Positions 1-9,688 of a stretch of DNA of 61,408 nucleotides are shown piece after piece. The notes below the pieces were generated by a model. It was not told where the DNA came from and did not search any database. It was given only the letters and a program-made list of their open reading frames with translations. Position 1 is the stretch's first letter, and each line of letters starts with the position of its first letter. A program made the translations under genes and the position numbers. Origin of the DNA: Paenibacillus koleovorans NBRC 103111 (lineage in GTDB: Bacteria > Bacillota > Bacilli > Paenibacillales > NBRC-103111); contig NZ_BIMA01000036.1 of assembly GCF_004000845.1 (NCBI RefSeq), positions 1-61,408 of the forward strand. The letters are read 5' to 3'.

Positions 1-279
1 TTTCCTCCAATTCGATAGGTTACCCCTATCATAATTGCGAATCGGAGCGGTTCATACATCCTTTAGTATGTTTTTTCATGCTGTTTGGGTATCAGAGAAA
101 TGCAAGTCTACAAGCCTTAACGTCGCTCTATGGACAGCTACCATCGCGGATTTACACTCATCAAGGGTGAATATAGTATTATTTAACTATTCTGCCCGTT
201 TGTTCAACGAAATAAGGGAGCGCGGCTTCAGCGGTCTGCTCCCTAGTTCATTTCACTAATATTCCTCGTTGAACAGTCG
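1..279. other. Left-edge non-coding stretch
   Basis: No convincing gene is visible. A 74-codon plus-strand reading frame (35-259) has no ribosome binding site and looks like chance. The only structured part is the repeat and hairpin near 192-246, annotated separately. Confidence 0.5.
192..246 (-). repeat. Cassette-type repeat, copy A, with hairpin
   Basis: Carries the core TGCCCGTTTGTTCAACGAA, then a hairpin whose arms are GGGAGC and GCTCCC. It lies 33 bp beyond the stop of the AraC/GyrI gene. It matches copy C (6453-6508) over about 55 bp and shares its core with copies B (4911-4945) and D (7031-7080). It may serve as a terminator, but the conserved core outside the hairpin is not explained by termination. 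Confidence 0.55.
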
Positions 280-1128
280 TTACTTTTTCTTTACTGGTAT
301 CCAGATCTCACCCTGTGTATGCCCTGGCATTCCATAATACATTTCGAATTGAGGGCCCTCAACCTGTTCGTATCCTGATGTCGGGAACCATTCGGTATAT
401 ATACGTTCCCATAGTTTTTGCAAATCACATTGAGGTTCTGGGAAGATTGCCCATGTTAAAGTCGGTACTGACAGCTTGGTGAATCTTTCCGGAAGTTCAA
501 GCCCCTTCGGTAAATGATAACATACCATGTACTTGAATGATTCACCCGTGTGATCATATAAGGCAGCATGTAACACATTATTACCAAACCGACCCAGTAG
601 CCCGTTCATTAGATCTACACTACCATCTTCATCGCACTGTTGACGGAACCGAGGAACATCAATAAATGCTGATTGGAAATCCTGACTGACGAGACCATAA
701 ACGCCGAACATCTCAAACGACTTTTTTGGTTCAATACGATAATTCATTTCGATAGCTCCTTTAATTGAAATATTAAAGGACATACGAGGGTAGGCCTTGA
801 GAGAAACGCCTTGATCACGCGCAGATGTCGGCATAATCCCGTGAAGACTCTTGAACGCCCGTCCGAACGCTTCTGGCGATTGATATCCATATTTAATGGC
901 TACATCGATCACTTTTACATCGGTTGTCTGCAGTTCAAAAGCCGCCAATGTCAATCGTCTACGCCGGATATACTCGGATAACGAGATTCCGGTAATGAAT
1001 GGAAACATTCTTTGAAAATGATAAGAAGAACAACAGGCTCTCTGCGCTACTTCATCAAGCGAAATATCGTCCGTTAGATTTGTTTCGATATATTCCATTG
1101 CACTCTTCATTCTCGTCAACCAATCCAT
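280..1128 (-). CDS. AraC-family regulator with GyrI-like effector domain
   Basis: 282 residues from the ATG at 1128, chosen because GGGAGGGG sits 6 bp upstream; an upstream in-frame ATG at 1152 lacks a site. Residues 1-105 form the AraC double helix-turn-helix (first HTH around ISLDEVAQRACCSSYHFQRMF, second around IDVAIKYGYQSPEAFGRAFK). Residues 125-280 resemble the GyrI/effector-binding domain of Rob and BmrR, including an FxxYxGMPGHTQGE-like end. This layout (DNA binding first, small-molecule sensing second) is typical of multidrug-responsive regulators. It stands alone, with no adjacent efflux pump, and is followed by a repeat shared with neighbouring small genes. The ligand is unknown. 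Confidence 0.85.
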   Translation of the reverse strand: MDWLTRMKSAMEYIETNLTDDISLDEVAQRACCSSYHFQRMFPFITGISLSEYIRRRRLTLAAFELQTTDVKVIDVAIKYGYQSPEAFGRAFKSLHGIMPTSARDQGVSLKAYPRMSFNISIKGAIEMNYRIEPKKSFEMFGVYGLVSQDFQSAFIDVPRFRQQCDEDGSVDLMNGLLGRFGNNVLHAALYDHTGESFKYMVCYHLPKGLELPERFTKLSVPTLTWAIFPEPQCDLQKLWERIYTEWFPTSGYEQVEGPQFEMYYGMPGHTQGEIWIPVKKK

Positions 1129-1225
1129 CGTATCCCCTCCCTTCGAGATCAATTATATTGGAGTCAAAAAAGGAATACCGTGCATTCTCTGCACGAAATA
1201 GTCACATTGAGATCCGCCGCCAATA

Positions 1226-1357
1226 CTAAGCTAAAAGAACCGTCGATACAGTTCTCTCCGACGTCCGCCACGGAGCTGTGGGGTATACGTTCGCTTCAAT
1301 TTCTCCTCGATCTGCAAGCCGTTTTAAGGCCCTTCTAATCGATACCCAGGCGCTTGG
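1226..1357 (-). pseudogene. Coding-like remnant, unidentified
   Basis: In one minus-strand frame the sequence reads about 42 residues of protein-like composition (SAWVSIRRALKRLADRGE ... TSERTVSTVLLA) ending at a TAG at 1226-1228. There is no start codon or ribosome binding site, and the frame breaks at about 1357, where a recombinase-type 5' end begins. It could be the tail of a winged-helix or phage-type protein. No family is recognised. Confidence 0.25.
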
Positions 1358-1360
1358 CTT

Positions 1361-1417
1361 TAATCACTTAAGTTCATAAATTTATAATAAAACCTCCCTA
1401 TAGCAGCTATTAAATCT
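1361..1417 (-). repeat. Scar matching the recombinase 5' end
   Basis: About 55 bp match 4817-4866, which is the ribosome binding site and first codons of a broken tyrosine recombinase. Both copies read GGGAGGTTTTATTAT, then ATGAACTTAAGTGA. Here the copy has a 6-bp insertion before the ATG and stops after MNLSD. It is probably what is left of a second recombinase copy. Confidence 0.5.
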
Positions 1418-1605
1418 TATAAGTTGAACCAGAACATTTCCTGTTAACAGGCAGGTATACGAAACCTCACCGTCGAAGTCATACTTACAAAATATGGGCG
1501 ATGATTGACTATGAAAAACACAGAAATATCGGAAGAACAAACGCGCTTAATATCCTTAAATCTAATGCGGTCAAGGTAATGGGCTGCTGAGCTATCCTGT
1601 AGTAG
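1418..1605. other. Non-coding stretch between scar and terminator
   Basis: No open frame, hairpin or repeat that I can support is seen here. Together with the remnants at 1226-1417 it makes up the gap between the AraC/GyrI gene and the collagen-like gene. Confidence 0.4.
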
Positions 1606-1648
1606 AAAAAACCGCTCGTCTCAAAGGGAGAAACAAAGCGGTTTTTTT
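1606..1648 (-). terminator. Rho-independent terminator of the collagen-like gene
   Basis: Inverted repeat AAAAAACCGCT ... AGCGGTTTTTTT with a 20-nt loop lies 36 bp beyond the collagen-like gene. It has T-runs on both strands, so it may be bidirectional. Confidence 0.75.
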
Positions 1649-1683
1649 CATTATTTTATTGTAAAGTGCAATAATGCCAGCTG

Positions 1684-3570
<1,887 letters not shown>

Positions 3571-4005
3571 AGATGGTCCGTTAATGCCTTGCCAGCTCGT
3601 CTTCTCGAAATCTCCCAAGGGAAGCAGCAGGTTTTAGCCGCCTACATCGGCCGGATTGGCTCCAATCGCGGTCAGCGCCAGAACTAGGCGAGAATACTCG
3701 GTAAACTTCTTGTCGTGCAGATCCCCCTTCAATACAACGACATATTTCTCAACGGTTTTGTAGTACGCATCGAAGTAACTTTGAGCCACGGCTTGATCCG
3801 ACCGAGCCAGACCGATGACCGCCCACTCCCCGCCGACCGAGCCACCCTCCGGATGGCTGACCTGGTTGAGCAGATATTGAGCCGTGTCTTCCAGAGCCAT
3901 ATCCACTTCTGATTGGCTTGCCGCCATTCCCGATGTCTCGGCTAGTAAATTCAAAGCCATGACGATAATTAACATCATTAAGGAATTTATGCGTATTTTG
4001 CTCAT
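3571..4005 (-). pseudogene. Truncated paralogue of the alpha/alpha-barrel SLH protein
   Basis: The 5' end is well preserved: GGAGGGACATCC then ATG, a signal peptide (MSKIRINSLMMLIIVMALNL ...), and the start of the barrel. It aligns through SVGGEWAVIGLARS to LALTAIGANPADVGG with the intact protein at 20291-21922. At the next codon a TAC (Tyr) is replaced by TAA (3634-3636). DNA similarity continues past this stop to about 3571 and then ends abruptly. The gene therefore has both a nonsense change and a deletion of more than two thirds of its length, including all SLH domains. An IS200-like element begins 42 bp upstream of its start, suggesting rearrangement there. Confidence 0.8.
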
Positions 4006-4047
4006 GGATGTCCCTCCGATAAAAAAGGAATAAGGAACAATCAATAA

Positions 4048-4626
4048 AAACCGGCTACCCCTTAAGGGGTTACTTCCCTGCCTTATCTTCGATGATATCC
4101 GCTTCTTCTTGCTTCTGAATGCACTCTCGAATCACATCTTTGTTGATTCCGACGGTACTTACATAATACCCTCTAGCCCGCAGATGTCTGCTACTCCCTT
4201 GCTTCATTTGCGGGAAGCGATCAAAAACCATTAGAGCGCTTTTCCCTTTTAGGTATCCCATGAATTCGGATACGCTCAACTTCGGCGGTATCTTTACGTA
4301 CATGTGCACATGATCCGCACTTAAGCTACCTTTCACCAATTCCACATTCTTGTATTCACATAGCGTCCTTAATATTTCCCCTACTTCTTTTCGGATCTCC
4401 TTGAAGAACACCTTTCTCCGATATTTCGGGATGAATATGATAGGATAACTGCAAGCCCACCGGGTGTGGGCTAGACTGCTACCACCCATGGGTACCGTCC
4501 CCCTTTGCTTGAGAATTGGGCTGGCGAAACCAATTCTCAGTATAGCAACGGGGGACTTTTTCCCATCACGCCTCACGGCACTTCCTGTTCAGTTCTCCCA
4601 GGCATAGCCTGGGGCTTAATATTTGA
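4048..4626 (-). mobile_element. IS200/IS605-family element, copy 1, right end missing
   Basis: Left end carries the perfect hairpin CCCAGGC-TAT-GCCTGGG (about 4597-4613) preceded by TTAACTCAAATATTAAG, as in copy 2. The right end loses similarity at about 4048, just after tnpA, and lacks the CCACCCGTT/AACGGGTGG hairpin present in copy 2. It interrupts a tyrosine recombinase remnant. Without a right end it is probably immobile, although its transposase is intact. Confidence 0.75.
4070..4489 (-). CDS. tnpA: IS200-type single-strand transposase TnpA (Y1)
   Basis: 139 residues from the ATG at 4489, which gives the family-typical start MGGSSLAHTRWACSYPIIF. Members of this family cut and join single-stranded DNA at hairpin ends using one tyrosine and an HUH metal site. 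The HUH motif is visible as HVH in SADHVHMYVKIPP, and the nucleophile tyrosine is expected in RGYYVSTVG. Length agrees with the usual 130-155 residues. No TnpB partner is present, so it is the IS200-like type. Compared with copy 2 (9086-9505) the frame is unbroken, so this is the only intact transposase of the pair and could in principle act on the other copy. Confidence 0.88.
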   Translation of the reverse strand: MGGSSLAHTRWACSYPIIFIPKYRRKVFFKEIRKEVGEILRTLCEYKNVELVKGSLSADHVHMYVKIPPKLSVSEFMGYLKGKSALMVFDRFPQMKQGSSRHLRARGYYVSTVGINKDVIRECIQKQEEADIIEDKAGK

Positions 4627-4833
4627 GTTAAGATCCTCGATATTGATCATTTCCACTTTCCCAATCCGGCAGCCGGTGCTGTAGAGAAACTTAGCAGTGC
4701 TTATTCCCTAAGTGACTGACATGAGATTTTCAAGTGGATGACGTCTTCCTTAATCAAAAACTTAGGAATGCGGACTGAAGCCTTGAATGCGCTTGTCAGC
4801 TTCATACAACCCCCACAACTCACTTAAGTTCAT
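4627..4833 (-). pseudogene. Tyrosine recombinase remnant, interrupted by IS200 copy 1
   Basis: A good ribosome binding site (GGGAGG, 7 bp upstream) precedes ATG at 4833 and the typical recombinase start MNLSELWGLYEADKRIQGFS. The frame then fails; in other frames the sequence continues as PKFLIKEDVIHLK and then FLYSTGCRIGKVEMINIEDL, which matches the box I region of XerC/D-like integrases (STGCRIGE). Much of the SAM-like domain is deleted. The remnant ends exactly where the IS200 left end begins, after GATCTTAAC, so the element inserted into it. The C-terminal catalytic part (HxxR, Tyr) is absent. Confidence 0.7.
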
Positions 4834-4910
4834 AATAAAACCTCCCAATAGAAACTTTTAAATCTAGTTGCATCTAAGGAGAGGTTTTAATCTGTTTACT
4901 GTTTTGAACT

Positions 4911-4945
4911 AGCGTTCTCCGTTACTTCAATAAGTTTTTTCAATG
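4911..4945 (-). repeat. Cassette-type repeat, copy B
   Basis: Core GCGTTCTCCGTTACTTCAAT lies 5 bp from the stop codon of the zinc-ribbon gene. The hairpin seen in copies A and C is not obvious here. Confidence 0.5.
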
Positions 4946-4950
4946 ATTTT

Positions 4951-5262
4951 TCACCTAAATGAACGATGGGGATTAATTTTAACAATCTCATAGTATGTAC
5001 TTTTGTTTATTTCGAATCCACAACATGTACAAACTTCATGCATGGATTCAATTTTCCTCATTTTGCTGCCACAATTCACATAAAAGAAACTTCCTAGTTC
5101 ACTTTTTTCAACTTCAGATATCTGTACTTTAACCTCTTTAGAATTTTCTATTGTTTCATTAAAAACTTTCTCCATGTGCTTTGAAAAATAACTATCTCCA
5201 GCTTTACAATATAACTTTGCATTATTAAATTTCAGTTCTTCTCTGCAATAAGGGCAATACAT
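4951..5262 (-). CDS. Small zinc-ribbon protein
   Basis: 103 residues with a good ribosome binding site (GAGGGAGG) before the ATG at 5262. Cysteine pairs CPYC (residues 3-6), CGS (about 64) and CTCCGF (about 79) suggest one or two zinc ribbons, although the second ribbon's first knuckle has only a single cysteine. No signal peptide or membrane segment. No function can be assigned. It is one of several small genes followed by the shared repeat, and it abuts a decayed group II intron on its 5' side, whose 3' end is only about 26 bp away, so the intron inserted in or near its promoter. Confidence 0.65.
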   Translation of the reverse strand: MYCPYCREELKFNNAKLYCKAGDSYFSKHMEKVFNETIENSKEVKVQISEVEKSELGSFFYVNCGSKMRKIESMHEVCTCCGFEINKSTYYEIVKINPHRSFR

Positions 5263-5287
5263 TTTTTTTAATCCTCCCTCAAATTAA

Positions 5288-6324
5288 AGTAGCAATAGGT
5301 AAGCGTTTGATGCGATCTCCAGCTTTTCCCCTGCTCCACACGGAGCGTGCCAGTTTCCCAAGCACTCCGCGTACCGTCTAATGGAGGTTACTCGTTCATT
5401 GGCTCCTCGTTACTCATGGATATAAGGTCTGGTTAGATCGGTTCTAGGCCGCATTGTTTGCGGTATAGGTTGATCTTTATCACCATTGACTCGGTGGGAC
5501 CGAGTCGGGAAATGAGTACACCGTTTTTACATTAACAAGCGGGCATTATGGATCCCGAGTACAAAATTGTTGAAGAGTATGGCATTTGGAGCGGTCGGCG
5601 ATGATCGCAGTATTTGAATTCGTTTCTTGGCTTCGGCCACGATTTTTTGCCTTTTGCCGGTTTTAATGCCGGTGTGCGCCACTCTCTTCTTTCCCTTTTT
5701 GTTCGCGCGGATGGTGAATCCATGGAATTCAGATTCTCGTTTTCGTAGATTGACGATCTGCGATTTTTCCGGCGAAAATATCCAGTTTGAGGCGCTCTTT
5801 CAGAAACTTTCTTACGGCATGGTACTATCTCTGGGCGGTCTTCCAATCCCGACAAAGGATCTTGAAATCATCGGCGTAACGTACGATGTATCCTTTTTTG
5901 AGTGTGGTTCGTCTCTTTGCATATAGCTCGCCTGATCTTGTCTTTTTCGGGTGACAGCCCTTGTTGCAACGTCCCTTGCTTTCCAAGTCCCTTACCGCCT
6001 AGCTATTCATACTGAACTTAGGTGCTCCCTTTAGGCCTTGAGCTGGATGCCGCCATAGTTCGGCATAGCGTATTTCAGTGGGCAAATTTTTACTTTACGC
6101 CACTCACACCATCGTGGATGGCCTATATGTTTCCATATGTTTTAACTGTAGACCCTTACATTCGGTTGTTTGTCAGTCCCTTTTTCGAACATTCTCACCG
6201 TATTCAGTTTTTCAGCCGCGCGGCATATCCGTTGGCGTACCTGTTCCGTTAGGACTGGCTCTAGTCTTCGTTCTGCCGGCTCCACCTGAACTTCATACCT
6301 CATGGCCTGTCCGCCACGACGCAC
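5288..6324 (-). mobile_element. Degenerate group II intron
   Basis: Minus strand. The 5' boundary is set at GTGCGTCG (6324), a group II-type start. About 380 nt of ribozyme follow, then an RT fragment, then a domain V/VI-like end: GCTTGGGAAACTGGCACGC with a CCGTGTGGAGC strand and GGGGAAAAGCTGG, ending near GCTTACCTATTGCTAC at 5288. The intron is about 1 kb against the usual 2 kb or more, because the first part of the RT gene is missing. It differs clearly from the intron at 60303-61408. Confidence 0.65.
5525..5930 (-). pseudogene. ltrA: Group II intron reverse transcriptase fragment
   Basis: Translation in shifting frames recovers KKGYIVRYADDFKILCRDW with the catalytic YADD, followed after an in-frame TAG by YHAVRKFLKERLKLDI. 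After a one-base frameshift it continues as KSQIVNLRKRESEF and then TIRANKKGKKR. The palm start (RT0-RT4) is missing, and at least one stop and one frameshift are present, so it cannot encode an active enzyme. Plus-strand reading frames in the same stretch are shadows. Confidence 0.75.
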
Positions 6325-6452
6325 GCAGGAGTATTGGCGGGATGGTTTTCGAATACATGGTTCCGTCATTCCCATCCTCGGTTGTAAAGTTAAGATTTTT
6401 CTTTAAATCTCCTGCATTTCGCACTGTACTGCTTATAGCAGAACTTGTCGAA

Positions 6453-6508
6453 CCTGCCCGTTACTTCAATGAATATGGGAGCATCCGCCACGGCGGTCTG
6501 CTCCAAGG
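6453..6508 (-). repeat. Cassette-type repeat, copy C, with hairpin
   Basis: Core TGCCCGTTACTTCAATGAA followed by nested inverted repeats GGAGC/GCTCC and CCGCC/GGCGG. It ends 4 bp from the SUKH gene stop. Closest to copy A. Confidence 0.6.
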
Positions 6509-6512
6509 TTCA

Positions 6513-6971
6513 TTATTCTAATTTTTCAATAAAACTGTCAAAACTTGCAGCGATGAAATAGTCAACGAGATCTTCATCATAAAAATATACTACTGCTGGA
6601 TTTGCTACTTGATTTCTATAGTCTAGACACACATATCCATGGTTCTCAACACTAATAGGCACTATGTGTTTATATGCTTGATACACTTCTTTATTATGAT
6701 CACTAAATGCTAACTGCTCTTCGATTATTGAAACATGTTCCCGATAGTTTTTTATAAGGTCCTCTAAAGGATAAAACCTACCAGTGTCTATGTGTTTAAT
6801 GCCAGTTCTCTTTGTTATTTGAATTGTACCCTTTTTAAGCTTGCCACCATTCTGATGCTCCATTAAATTCAAGTAACTCTTAGGTAATTTATATCCAATA
6901 CTGTTTTCAATCTCAATTAATTTATTTAAGTCGAGAGGTCCTCTCCTATTTTCATTAGTCATAAGCCACAC
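6513..6971 (-). CDS. SMI1/KNR4 (SUKH) family protein
   Basis: 152 residues. The start is taken as GTG at 6971 because AGGAGG lies 7 bp upstream; an in-frame ATG follows at 6962, and an ATG just upstream is out of frame. Residues 15-45 (LIEIENSIGYKLPKSYLNLM, HQNGGKL) are the classic SUKH opening, and the C-terminal part (VYFYDEDLVDYFIAASFDSF) is the usual end of the domain. In bacteria many SUKH proteins are immunity proteins that bind secreted polymorphic toxins, but here no toxin gene is next to it. It is an orphan in an array of unrelated small genes, each followed by a repeat of the same type. Confidence 0.82.
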   Translation of the reverse strand: MWLMTNENRRGPLDLNKLIEIENSIGYKLPKSYLNLMEHQNGGKLKKGTIQITKRTGIKHIDTGRFYPLEDLIKNYREHVSIIEEQLAFSDHNKEVYQAYKHIVPISVENHGYVCLDYRNQVANPAVVYFYDEDLVDYFIAASFDSFIEKLE

Positions 6972-7030
6972 GTCATTGCCTCCTAAAGAAATATGGACAA
7001 ACTACCGGCATTTTTCCTTTTCTTCAACAA

Positions 7031-7080
7031 ACGTTCGCCGTTACTTCAACAATCTGGCGATAACTTCGGCAGCCTGGCCG
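7031..7080 (-). repeat. Cassette-type repeat, copy D
   Basis: Core ACGTTCGCCGTTACTTCAAC, 8 bp from the stop of the phosphotransferase gene. The downstream part (CTGGCGATAACTTCGGCAG) differs from the other copies. Confidence 0.5.
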
Positions 7081-7088
7081 TATCCCAA

Positions 7089-8072
7089 TTACAATTGAAT
7101 GTCACATCCATCAAAGGTCAGGTCTTTTTGAATGAGTTCAACAGCGTTGACGATTGCACTTTTCTGGAGTTCTGAAAGGTTTCCTTCATCTCCATTCCAG
7201 GCGCTCAGCCACCAGAAGAAGGAACAAATATTTCTGTAATCCATAAACAGTGGAATCTGTTGGATCCAGAACGTGTCAAAGTTATTTTGCTTAAAGTAGC
7301 CTGTCAGAAACTCATTCAAAAACTGCTTTGCAAATTCATGTTTTGATTTCCGATCATGCTTAGGTGAACCCCACCAGACTGCATGGGTGGCTGCGACTCC
7401 AATATCCAGCGCAAACCAACCGTATATAGAGTCGTCGAAATCAAAAACCGTAATCTCGCCTTGTTCGATAAGGAAATTATATGGATGGAAATCATAATGG
7501 ATCAGTCCGTACGATTTCTCGTCTTTGGGGAAGGATGAAATCTTTCTTTCAAACGACCGTAATTTATCAAGGAGGATCCGATAATTCCCTTCCTGCAAGT
7601 GAGGGTTATCGTTTTTGGCTGGACCCCAATCCGCTCTCTTTAAACTTGGGTCACCAAGATTGTAAGATTTCGTAAGCTGATGAATCTTCCCCATTAATTC
7701 TCCCCATTGATTAAACAAAGAGGGGCCCCACATTTGCGGCTCTCTGTCAAAGAAGATCCCTGGTGCCATTTGAAAGGCCGCCGCAATAACCCATTTCTCA
7801 TTCTCATTATAAACGGCGATTAATTGTCCATCTGTTGTTGTGATTGGCAACGAAACCTTTATTCCGTTCTCGGCCAAATAGCGCACCCAATGAACTTCCG
7901 CTTTTATGTTGTTTACATAATCAAATGGCTTTTCAGATAATCGTAAGATGTACGGCAAATCGTTTTTTGAAAATCGGTACACTTCATTTGTTGAATTACT
8001 GATAAACGCTAATGTTTCAACATCAAATCCAAAGGATAAAGCTGCTCTAGACAATATTTCAGGAGATGCCAT
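7089..8072 (-). CDS. APH-like phosphotransferase
   Basis: 327 residues from the ATG at 8072 (GGAGG, 6 bp spacing; the first five codons of the longer frame overlap this site). The fold is the aminoglycoside phosphotransferase/choline kinase type. The catalytic loop is visible as GLIHYDFHPYNFLI (His-x-Asp-x5-Asn) and the metal-binding motif as VFDFDDSIYGW. An N-lobe Lys-equivalent region is around residues 45-65. The family also includes homoserine and small-molecule kinases, so antibiotic resistance should not be assumed. It starts 15 bp after the stop of an interrupted gene (8088-8651), with the ribosome binding site in the gap, which suggests these were once translationally coupled. Confidence 0.82.
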   Translation of the reverse strand: MASPEILSRAALSFGFDVETLAFISNSTNEVYRFSKNDLPYILRLSEKPFDYVNNIKAEVHWVRYLAENGIKVSLPITTTDGQLIAVYNENEKWVIAAAFQMAPGIFFDREPQMWGPSLFNQWGELMGKIHQLTKSYNLGDPSLKRADWGPAKNDNPHLQEGNYRILLDKLRSFERKISSFPKDEKSYGLIHYDFHPYNFLIEQGEITVFDFDDSIYGWFALDIGVAATHAVWWGSPKHDRKSKHEFAKQFLNEFLTGYFKQNNFDTFWIQQIPLFMDYRNICSFFWWLSAWNGDEGNLSELQKSAIVNAVELIQKDLTFDGCDIQL

Positions 8073-8087
8073 GTAAATCCTCCACAC

Positions 8088-8651
8088 TCAATGTTTCCAG
8101 GCTAGGTCATAAACTACTTTACATGGAATAACTCGTCCCTCAGCTTTAACGCCATACTTCACTATGACAGCAGCGGCAGGAGAATCACTATTGAAGTAAA
8201 CTCTTCCTTTAGTTCAAAGAGCAATATCCGCTTCATCAATCCAATCAGTTGGTATCTGATAATACTGCACTTCTCCACTGCTTTTGCTTTCCCAATCGGC
8301 CTTCCCGTTCTTTCCTTCAAGTCTGAAGTAGAGATTGTCATTCTTGTACTTTTGTAATATTGCTTTTAGAACAACCCCAATAAAGCTATAACGGGGCACA
8401 ATGCGAGCGCCATCGCTAAACGTCCTTACTATGATCAATTTGCCGCCCATGCTGGACTTCCGTTCAAGTGTAGCAATGTGATCTTGAACCTGCCCGTACT
8501 TAATTGCAACGTCCGTGCTGGGACCCTTATTCTTAAGATGGTTATGTCCGCGAGCTTCGGTTGCAAATGCGTCCCTACCAAAGTTCTCAGCTGCCCAACG
8601 TTCCGCTATCTTGTATTGAAAATGATTTTTTCTGGCTTGATACCCCGGCAT
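8088..8651 (-). pseudogene. Unrecognised protein gene with an in-frame TGA
   Basis: The first frame gives 145 residues (MPGYQARKNHFQYKIAERW ..., GGKLIIVRTFSDGARIVPRY) ending at TGA 8214-8216. Reading on in the same frame gives about 41 more protein-like residues (TKGRVYFNSDSPAAAVIVKY ... VIPCKVVYDLAWKH) and a final TGA at 8088-8090, 15 bp before the next gene. The simplest reading is one gene of about 186 codons with a nonsense change, perhaps CGA or GGA to TGA. A short C-terminally trimmed product is possible. The start has GGGGGG upstream. I do not recognise the family; no signal peptide or membrane helix is seen. Confidence 0.55.
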
Positions 8652-8948
8652 TATTGCGTCCCCCCTAATTGTTATAATGGAAAGATACCAGAGAAATCAA
8701 AAAGCCTCAAACCGACAGTTTTTTGACAGAGAGCAACAGAAACCCAGTTTCCTCCATAATTTAAGATTCAGCAACGTTTATCACCAATTTTTCATTTTCC
8801 GAAAATATTGATTCCTGAATCGTTCATTAATTCTCCATCTCTTCTATCAGTGCAAGTTGTGAGCATCACATAAAAATCAAAACTGAAGAGCAGCTGCCGT
8901 GGTGGCAAACAGCTCGTGGATAGCTGAACTCCCTCGTCACTCGTTAAC
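8652..8948. other. Non-coding gap left of IS200 copy 2
   Basis: No supported gene. A 92-codon minus-strand frame at 8792-9070 runs into the IS end and has no ribosome binding site, so it was not called. Confidence 0.5.
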
Positions 8949-9623
8949 TCAAATATTAAGCCCCAGGCTATGCCTGGGAGAACTGAACAGGAAGAGCCGT
9001 GAGGCATGATGGGAAAAAGTCCCCCTTTGCTATACTGAGAAGTGGTTTCGCCAGCCAAATTCTCAAGCAAAGGGGGACGGTACCCATGGGTGGTAGCAGT
9101 CTAGCCCACACCCGGTGGGATTGTAGTTATCCTATCATATTCATCCCAAAATTTCGCTGAAAGGTATTCTTCAAGGAGATTCGAAAAGAAGTAGGAGAAA
9201 TATTGAGGAAGCTGTGTGAGTACAAGAATGTGGAGTTAGTGAAAGGCAGCATCAGTGCGGATCATGTACACATGTATGTAAAAATTCCACCGAAGCTGAG
9301 TGTATCCGAATTTATGGGATACCTGAAAGGGAAGAGTGCCCTTATGGTATTTGATCGGTTCCCGCAAATGAAACAAGGGAGCGGAAGACATTTGTGGGTA
9401 CGAGGTTATTACGTAAGTACGGTCGGGATCAACAAAGATGTGATCCGAGAGTACATCCAAAAGCAAGAAGAAGCAGATATCATCGAAGACAAGGCATCGA
9501 AATAAACCCCTTCAGGGGTAGCCAGTAAAAATGGCTGGCGAAACCGCGCCTTTAGGCGCTGCCAGTATTAGGCCCCTTATAGGGGCGATATCAAGCCACC
9601 CGTTGAACGGGTGGTACTGTGAC
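8949..9623 (+). mobile_element. IS200/IS605-family element, copy 2
   Basis: About 675 bp. Left-end hairpin CCCAGGC-TAT-GCCTGGG (about 8961-8977); right-end hairpin CCACCCGTT/AACGGGTGG (about 9597-9615). Both this and copy 1 follow TTAAC, the likely target tetra- or pentanucleotide. It is inverted relative to copy 1. Ends look complete, but its own transposase gene has a stop codon. Confidence 0.78.
9086..9505 (+). pseudogene. tnpA: TnpA gene of IS200 copy 2 with a premature TGA
   Basis: Same length as the intact copy (139 codons from ATG 9086). At codon 25 the AGA of copy 1 (PKYRRK) is TGA (9158-9160), after PKFR. The rest is open and keeps HVH and the RGYYVSTVG tyrosine region. Re-initiation further down would lose the N-terminal strand of the HUH fold. 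It may still move if served in trans by copy 1 or another relative. Confidence 0.85.
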
Positions 9624-9688
9624 TTAGCTTCAGTATGTGAGTCCAATTTAGAGGAAGCTTGTAGTCGCTCAAATGCTGTTCAATAAAA

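Noticed and set aside
6022-6521. Plus-strand frames of 76 and 147 codons
   Set aside because: They overlap the ribozyme part of the degenerate group II intron and a repeat, without ribosome binding sites.
7089-8072. Calling the APH-like gene an antibiotic resistance gene
   Set aside because: Motifs show only the kinase fold; many members phosphorylate metabolites, and there is no resistance context.
8792-9070. 92-codon minus-strand frame
   Set aside because: It runs through the IS200 left end and has no start signal; no protein-like pattern.
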